Source of the DNA: Paenarthrobacter sp. CM16
GTDB taxonomy: Bacteria > Actinomycetota > Actinomycetes > Actinomycetales > Micrococcaceae
NCBI RefSeq assembly: GCF_013179505.1
Contig: NZ_JABMCX010000003.1
Span: forward strand, 1-41,573
DNA: 41,573 bases
Direction of reading: 5' to 3'
Shown here: piece by piece, positions 38,238 to 41,573 of the stretch
Position numbering within the stretch: the stretch's first letter is position 1
How the letters are laid out: each line of letters begins with the position of its first letter
Made by a program: the position numbers and the translations under genes
Notes under the pieces: model-generated
Seen by the model: the letters and a program-made list of their open reading frames with translations, nothing else
The model's database searches: none
What the model was told of the DNA's origin: nothing

Positions 38238-39605
38238 TCAGAAGGCAGAGCCTATGGATGTAAGCTCCTGCGGGGCGCTTCCGGCGTAACGGTTCTCAGG
38301 GCGTGCCAGCCCGTAGTGACCACGGAGCGTGGAGGCCGTGTACTCGGTCCGGAAAAGTCCACGCCGCTGAAGGATGGGGACCACCTGGTCCACGAAGACC
38401 TCCAAACCGGAAGGCAGCACGGGCGGCATGATGTTGAAGCCATCAGCGGCACCGGCAAAGAACCAGTCCTGGATAGCGTCGGCCACCTGTTCGGGCGTAC
38501 CGGAGAACGTCCGGTGGCCGCGTCCGCCACCCAGGCGTCCAATCAGCTGCCGGACGGTGAGCTGTTCGCGCCTGGCCAGCTCCACAATGAGCGTGTAGCG
38601 GCTCTTGGCTCCCTCAATCTCGTCCTCTGAGGGCAGGTCGGCGGGGAGTTGGCGGTCCAAGGGAAGGTCCTCGGGGGACAAACGCAGTGCCTTGGCCAAT
38701 TGTTCACGGGCGTACTCGGGCTTGATGAGCTGGTCCAGTTCCCGCTCGAGTTGGAGGGCTTCGGCCTCGGTGGAGCCGATCACTGGGACGATTCCGGGCA
38801 GGATCTTGATGCCTTCGGGGTCCCGTCCGGCCGCTGCGGTGCGGGCCTTGAGGTCTGAATAGAAGGCCTGGGCATCGTTCAGCGTCTGGTGGGCCGTGAA
38901 GACGGCTTCTGCGTACTGTGCTGCCAGGTTCTTACCGTTTTCCGAGGACCCGGCCTGCACCATCAAAGGGTGGCCTTGCGGGGAACGGGGCACGTTCAGG
39001 GGGCCACGGACGCGGAAGTGCTTTCCTTCGTGGTCGATAGTGCGGATCTTGGTGTCGTCACCCCAGACGCCATCGGCCTTGTCCGCCAGGACGGCGTCGT
39101 CTTCCCAGCTGTCCCACAGCTTCCGGGCCACTTCGATAAATTCGGCAGCTCGTTCGTATCGGACTGCGTGTGCGGGCTGATCGTCAACACCGAAGTTCCG
39201 CGCGGCATCCGGGCCGGCCGTCGTCACGACGTTCCACCCCGCACGGCCTCCGCTGACCCAATCAACGGAGGCATAGCGGCGGGCAAGATTGAAGGGATCG
39301 TTGTAGGTGGTGGACGCGGTAGCGATCAGGCCAATCTTCCGGGTCGCTGCTGCCAGTGCCGTCAGCAGCACTGTGGGCTCCAACTTCCCTGCCGGGCGCC
39401 GGCCTACCTCCCCGAACAGCACCGGGGAATCTGCGAAGAAGATGGAGTCCAGCTTTCCCCGTTCCGCTGTGCGGGCAAGGTGCTGGTAGTGCTCCACCTT
39501 GGTGGAGGCAAAAGGGTCGCTCTCGGGCAGGCGCCACGATGCCTCGTGGTGCCCTGTGCTCATCAGGAACGCGTTCAGGTGCAGCTGGCGGTCTGGCGGG
39601 GTCAT
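38238..39605 (-). CDS. LLM-class FMN-dependent monooxygenase, DszA/NtaA/SnaA family
   Basis: A 455-aa TIM-barrel flavin monooxygenase using FMNH2 from a partner reductase. Characteristic segments are LNAFLMSTGHHEASWR near the N-terminus, FFADSP, ASTTYNDPFNLARRYASVD, SGGRAGWNVVTT, the YERAAEFIEVARKLWDSW helix, and QAGSSENGKNLAA. Relatives cleave sulfones, nitrilotriacetate, long alkanes or similar substrates; this one is not assignable. I chose the ATG at 39605 because GAGGAGA stands 5 nt upstream on this strand, although the frame stays open to 39851. A very small Cys-containing reading frame lies just upstream. It is divergent from the GNAT gene. Confidence 0.9.
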   Translation of the reverse strand: MTPPDRQLHLNAFLMSTGHHEASWRLPESDPFASTKVEHYQHLARTAERGKLDSIFFADSPVLFGEVGRRPAGKLEPTVLLTALAAATRKIGLIATASTTYNDPFNLARRYASVDWVSGGRAGWNVVTTAGPDAARNFGVDDQPAHAVRYERAAEFIEVARKLWDSWEDDAVLADKADGVWGDDTKIRTIDHEGKHFRVRGPLNVPRSPQGHPLMVQAGSSENGKNLAAQYAEAVFTAHQTLNDAQAFYSDLKARTAAAGRDPEGIKILPGIVPVIGSTEAEALQLERELDQLIKPEYAREQLAKALRLSPEDLPLDRQLPADLPSEDEIEGAKSRYTLIVELARREQLTVRQLIGRLGGGRGHRTFSGTPEQVADAIQDWFFAGAADGFNIMPPVLPSGLEVFVDQVVPILQRRGLFRTEYTASTLRGHYGLARPENRYAGSAPQELTSIGSAF

Positions 39606-39903
39606 GGTTCTCCTCGTGGTCAGGACGGGTTTCGGGCCGGTGTGTGGCAACTCAAGCACGGGTCCAACGGCCTCCGCCAGCAGTCCGACATGTCCCCGCA
39701 ACAGCGCGAAACCGGGCTTCATGGCACGAAACGCGGCTCCATCAGGCGCCACGTGGGGCAACACAAAAACGGCCCCCGCGGCCGGAAGCGAACAGCGTAG
39801 CGCCAGCCGTCCGGCGTCGTACTTTTCGAACGTGACTGATAGCTCCATCACGAAAAGGCCATTCCGGCGCTGTTCCTGCCTCTCACGCGACTACCATTGG
39901 TAG
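39606..39903. other. Divergent intergenic region between monooxygenase and GNAT genes
   Basis: This gap of about 300 bp holds the monooxygenase ribosome site (minus strand, just right of 39605), the small Cys-containing frame, and the GNAT -10 box at its right end. I could not recognise a SAM or other riboswitch fold by eye, nor a palindromic operator. Confidence 0.5.
39620..39691 (-). CDS. Candidate 23-aa cysteine-containing leader peptide
   Basis: On the minus strand an ATG at 39691 opens a 23-codon frame ending at 39620, 14 nt before the monooxygenase ATG. It has Cys at positions 4, 12 and 15, with GCGGGG just before its start. Actinobacterial sulfur genes are known to use Cys-rich leader peptides for translational attenuation, so this could sense cysteine. 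It may equally be a chance frame in GC-rich DNA. Confidence 0.25.
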   Translation of the reverse strand: MSDCWRRPLDPCLSCHTPARNPS

Positions 39904-39904
39904 G
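39892..39904 (+). promoter_or_regulatory. -10 element of a leaderless promoter for the GNAT gene
   Basis: TACCAT (39892-39897) ends 7 bases before the GTG at 39904. No Shine-Dalgarno sequence is present, so the mRNA probably begins at the start codon. Confidence 0.45.
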
Positions 39905-40416
39905 TGCTTTCGCCGATTACCGTCCGTCCCGCCCTGCCCGAAGACTACGACGCCGTTGCCCGCATTACGCAGGATTCTTACGTCACCGCGGGGTACTACG
40001 GTGACGCCGACCACCCGTACCTGCAGAAGCTTCAGGACGTGGCTGGACGCGCGGAGCACGCAGAGATCCTGGTGGCAGAGCGCAATGGCCAAATCATCGG
40101 CTCCGTCACCGCGGCACCTGCCGGCGGCGGTTTCTCCGACATCGGCCTCGAGGACGAACTGGAACTCCGAACCCTGGTAGTGGATCCGTCAGTCCAACGC
40201 TCCGGTGCGGGCAGGGCCCTGGTGCAGGCCGTGGTGGATCAAGCCAAAGCCATGGACGGTATCAAGGCAGTGTCCCTGACCACCGGTGCCACCTGGGAAA
40301 GTGCCAACGCCCTCTATGCACGTACCGGCTTTGACCGCGCACCGCACCGCGACTGGTTTGTGCCCGGCACCGACATAAAACTGTTCGTTTACCGGCTGGA
40401 CCTTCCACAGTCATAA
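39904..40416 (+). CDS. GNAT family N-acetyltransferase
   Basis: A 170-aa cytosolic acetyltransferase. It begins ITVRPALPEDYDAVARI, a common GNAT opening, and has the acetyl-CoA pyrophosphate loop in VDPSVQRSGAGRALVQ (about residues 98-113) and the late NALYARTGFDRA motif. The acceptor substrate is unknown. The GTG start is fixed by the -10 box 7 nt upstream and by the good N-terminal match. A RidA-family gene follows 54 bp downstream in the same direction and may be co-transcribed. Confidence 0.9.
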   Translation: MLSPITVRPALPEDYDAVARITQDSYVTAGYYGDADHPYLQKLQDVAGRAEHAEILVAERNGQIIGSVTAAPAGGGFSDIGLEDELELRTLVVDPSVQRSGAGRALVQAVVDQAKAMDGIKAVSLTTGATWESANALYARTGFDRAPHRDWFVPGTDIKLFVYRLDLPQS

Positions 40417-40470
40417 AGTTTCCTTCGTAAACGCCGGTCAAAGGACCGCGAAGCGACAGGAGGGCGCGGC

Positions 40471-40851
40471 ATGCGCAAGACATTCGGCACGGGCTCGGTC
40501 TGGGAACAGACCCTTGGATACTCCCGGGCTGTCCAGGTGGACAACACCCTTTTCATTTCGGCGACGGCCGCCTCCGGACCTGATGGCATTGTGGGCGAGG
40601 ACTTCTACTCGCAGACCAAGTACATCCTTGAAAAGCTCGGTGCTGTCCTGGAAGACGCCGGATTCTCCTACCAGGACGTCGTCCAGTCCAAGCTGTACCT
40701 GACGGACATCAGTAAGTGGGAGGACGCCGGCCGCGCCCACGGTGAAGTGTTCGGCGAGATCCGTCCCACGCTGTCCTTGGTGCACGTCCTGCCGTTCCTC
40801 GACCCGGAGATGTTGGTAGAGATCGAGCTGGTAGCGCAAAAGTCCGCGTAG
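40471..40851 (+). CDS. RidA/YjgF family protein lacking the catalytic Arg
   Basis: A 126-aa protein of the YjgF/YER057c/UK114 fold, expected to be a trimer. Family segments are VDNTLFISATAA, GDFYSQTKYIL-like helix, DVVQSKLYLTDI and the terminal VEIELVA. In canonical RidA an Arg in the PARS motif deaminates enamine/imine intermediates; here the aligned stretch is RPTLSLVHV with Leu101 in that place. It therefore probably belongs to a non-deaminase Rid subfamily with an unknown ligand. AGGAGGG (40458-40464) is a strong ribosome site for the ATG at 40471. It converges on the response regulator with a 23-bp gap. Confidence 0.9.
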   Translation: MRKTFGTGSVWEQTLGYSRAVQVDNTLFISATAASGPDGIVGEDFYSQTKYILEKLGAVLEDAGFSYQDVVQSKLYLTDISKWEDAGRAHGEVFGEIRPTLSLVHVLPFLDPEMLVEIELVAQKSA

Positions 40852-40874
40852 CGCACAAATGCTACTTACTTGGG

Positions 40875-41534
40875 TCAGGCCGGGACGCCGTACCGGTGTT
40901 CCGGCCGGCCCGTGGTCCCGTAGCGCAACTGGATTTCGACGGCGCCATCGTCCGCCAGCGAGGACAGGTAGCGTTGCGCTGTGGCCCGGGAAACGCCAAC
41001 GCGTTCCGCGACCTCGGCGGCTGAGTACTGCTCACCGGGAAGCAACGATTCCAGGACGGCCGCTTCGGTGGCGGAGCGGGGTTTGGCCGTAGGGGTGACG
41101 TCTCCGGGGATCAGGGAGCGTTTGGCCCGTTCAATGGTGCCCTGGTCAACGGCCGTCTGCTGCCCCAAAATCCGCCGATACCTGGCGTAGGAACGGAGCT
41201 GCTGGGACAGGGACTCAGCGGTGAAGGGCTTGAGCATGTACCCCAAAGCGCCGCGACGCAAAGCGACCTTGATGGATTGGGCGTCAGAGGCCGCCGTGAG
41301 CATGATGGCATCCACGTCCAGTTGGCCCAACAGATCCAGGCCGGAGCCGTCCGGGAGGTATACGTCCAGCAGCACCAGATCGGGGCGCAGGCTATGGATG
41401 GCCTGCAAAGCCTGGGACACCGACCCCGCCGGTGCCAAGGCCATGAAGCCGGCCACCGAATCCACGTAGGCGGCGTGGAGCCTTGCAACGTGGAAGTCGT
41501 CATCCACAATCAGCACGCGTAAATCCTCAGCCAT
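40875..41534 (-). CDS. Two-component response regulator, CitB/DcuR (DpiA) type
   Basis: A 219-aa regulator. The receiver domain (about 5-120) has the acidic triad Asp11-Asp12-Asp13, phospho-acceptor Asp57 in LLDVYLPDG, Thr80 and Lys102. The C-terminal region holds a helix-turn-helix (SAAEVAERVGVSRATAQRYL) and an RYG.TGRPEHRY ending typical of this class. Family members control uptake or catabolism of C4-dicarboxylates, citrate and similar acids; the transporter it controls is outside the window. GGGAGGA on this strand precedes the ATG at 41534. A probable sensor kinase ends just upstream with an 8-nt overlap. Confidence 0.93.
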   Translation of the reverse strand: MAEDLRVLIVDDDFHVARLHAAYVDSVAGFMALAPAGSVSQALQAIHSLRPDLVLLDVYLPDGSGLDLLGQLDVDAIMLTAASDAQSIKVALRRGALGYMLKPFTAESLSQQLRSYARYRRILGQQTAVDQGTIERAKRSLIPGDVTPTAKPRSATEAAVLESLLPGEQYSAAEVAERVGVSRATAQRYLSSLADDGAVEIQLRYGTTGRPEHRYGVPA

Positions 41535-41573
41535 TGCTGTCCTCCCTCAACGTCGAGTCGGTTCCGGTAATAC
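41527..41573 (-). CDS. C-terminal end of probable sensor histidine kinase (partial)
   Basis: Reading on the minus strand from the window edge, one frame gives ITGTDSTLREDSNG and a stop at 41527 that overlaps the regulator start by 8 nt. Kinase-regulator pairs of this class are commonly coupled in this way. Only 14 residues are visible, no kinase motif is included, and another frame also stops nearby, so the call rests on context. Confidence 0.35.
   Translation of the reverse strand, partial: ITGTDSTLREDSNG

Noticed and set aside
39606-39903. SAM or other sulfur-related riboswitch upstream of the monooxygenase
   Set aside because: No conserved core could be recognised by eye; a covariance-model search would be needed to decide.

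Overview
The window looks like a chromosomal segment from a high-GC Gram-positive actinobacterium, most likely Micrococcaceae close to Arthrobacter/Paenarthrobacter. This rests on codon and GC bias, leaderless promoters, NAD-dependent LigA with an actinobacterial-style insertion, and my memory of similar gene neighbourhoods. No database search was possible. I see no rRNA, tRNA, insertion sequence, phage gene or CRISPR array. Coding density is very high, with many 4-14 nt overlaps.

Left flank (1-3717): a short-chain dehydrogenase behind a perfect palindromic operator; biotin-protein ligase (birA); a PH-like membrane protein; and a class III adenylate cyclase. birA, the PH protein and the cyclase are overlapping and translationally coupled. 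An intergenic gap of about 430 bp (3718-4144) follows. It is filled by a 32/33-bp repeat array whose two arms point in opposite directions.

Centre (4145-33836): about 30 kb of strictly co-directional genes that read as one surface-signalling and export system. It opens with two tandem, paralogous giant proteins of about 2,035 aa each (N-terminal membrane anchor, beta-propeller-like region, about 11 Ig-like domains, about 5 FN3-like domains, Cys-containing SH3-like C-terminus). Then come MoxR ATPase, DUF58, a TgpA-like membrane transglutaminase homologue without its catalytic Cys, a zinc-ribbon/RDD/FHA protein, a PP2C phosphatase, a zinc-ribbon/FHA protein, a membrane Ser/Thr kinase with an FN3-like ectodomain, a degenerate-FHA/winged-helix protein, a ubiquitin-like/FHA/FtsK-type secretion ATPase (EssC/EccC-like), and a Pro-rich secreted membrane-anchored protein. 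The core resembles the bifidobacterial PFNA cluster (kinase, Fn3, AAA ATPase, DUF58, transglutaminase, PP2C), fused here to a type VII secretion-like motor. No WXG100 substrate or other ESX component is in the window. A recurring acidic-x-Thr-x-hydrophobic-Arg motif in the linkers and tails of the kinase, phosphatase and FHA proteins suggests an internal phospho-Thr/FHA wiring code.

Right flank (33877-41573): ligA, an inositol-monophosphatase-family enzyme and a RecF-like AAA ATPase in one direction. A DszA/NtaA-type flavin monooxygenase is convergent to them. A leaderless GNAT acetyltransferase and a RidA-family protein lacking the catalytic Arg follow, then on the minus strand a CitB/DcuR-type response regulator with the end of its probable sensor kinase at the edge.
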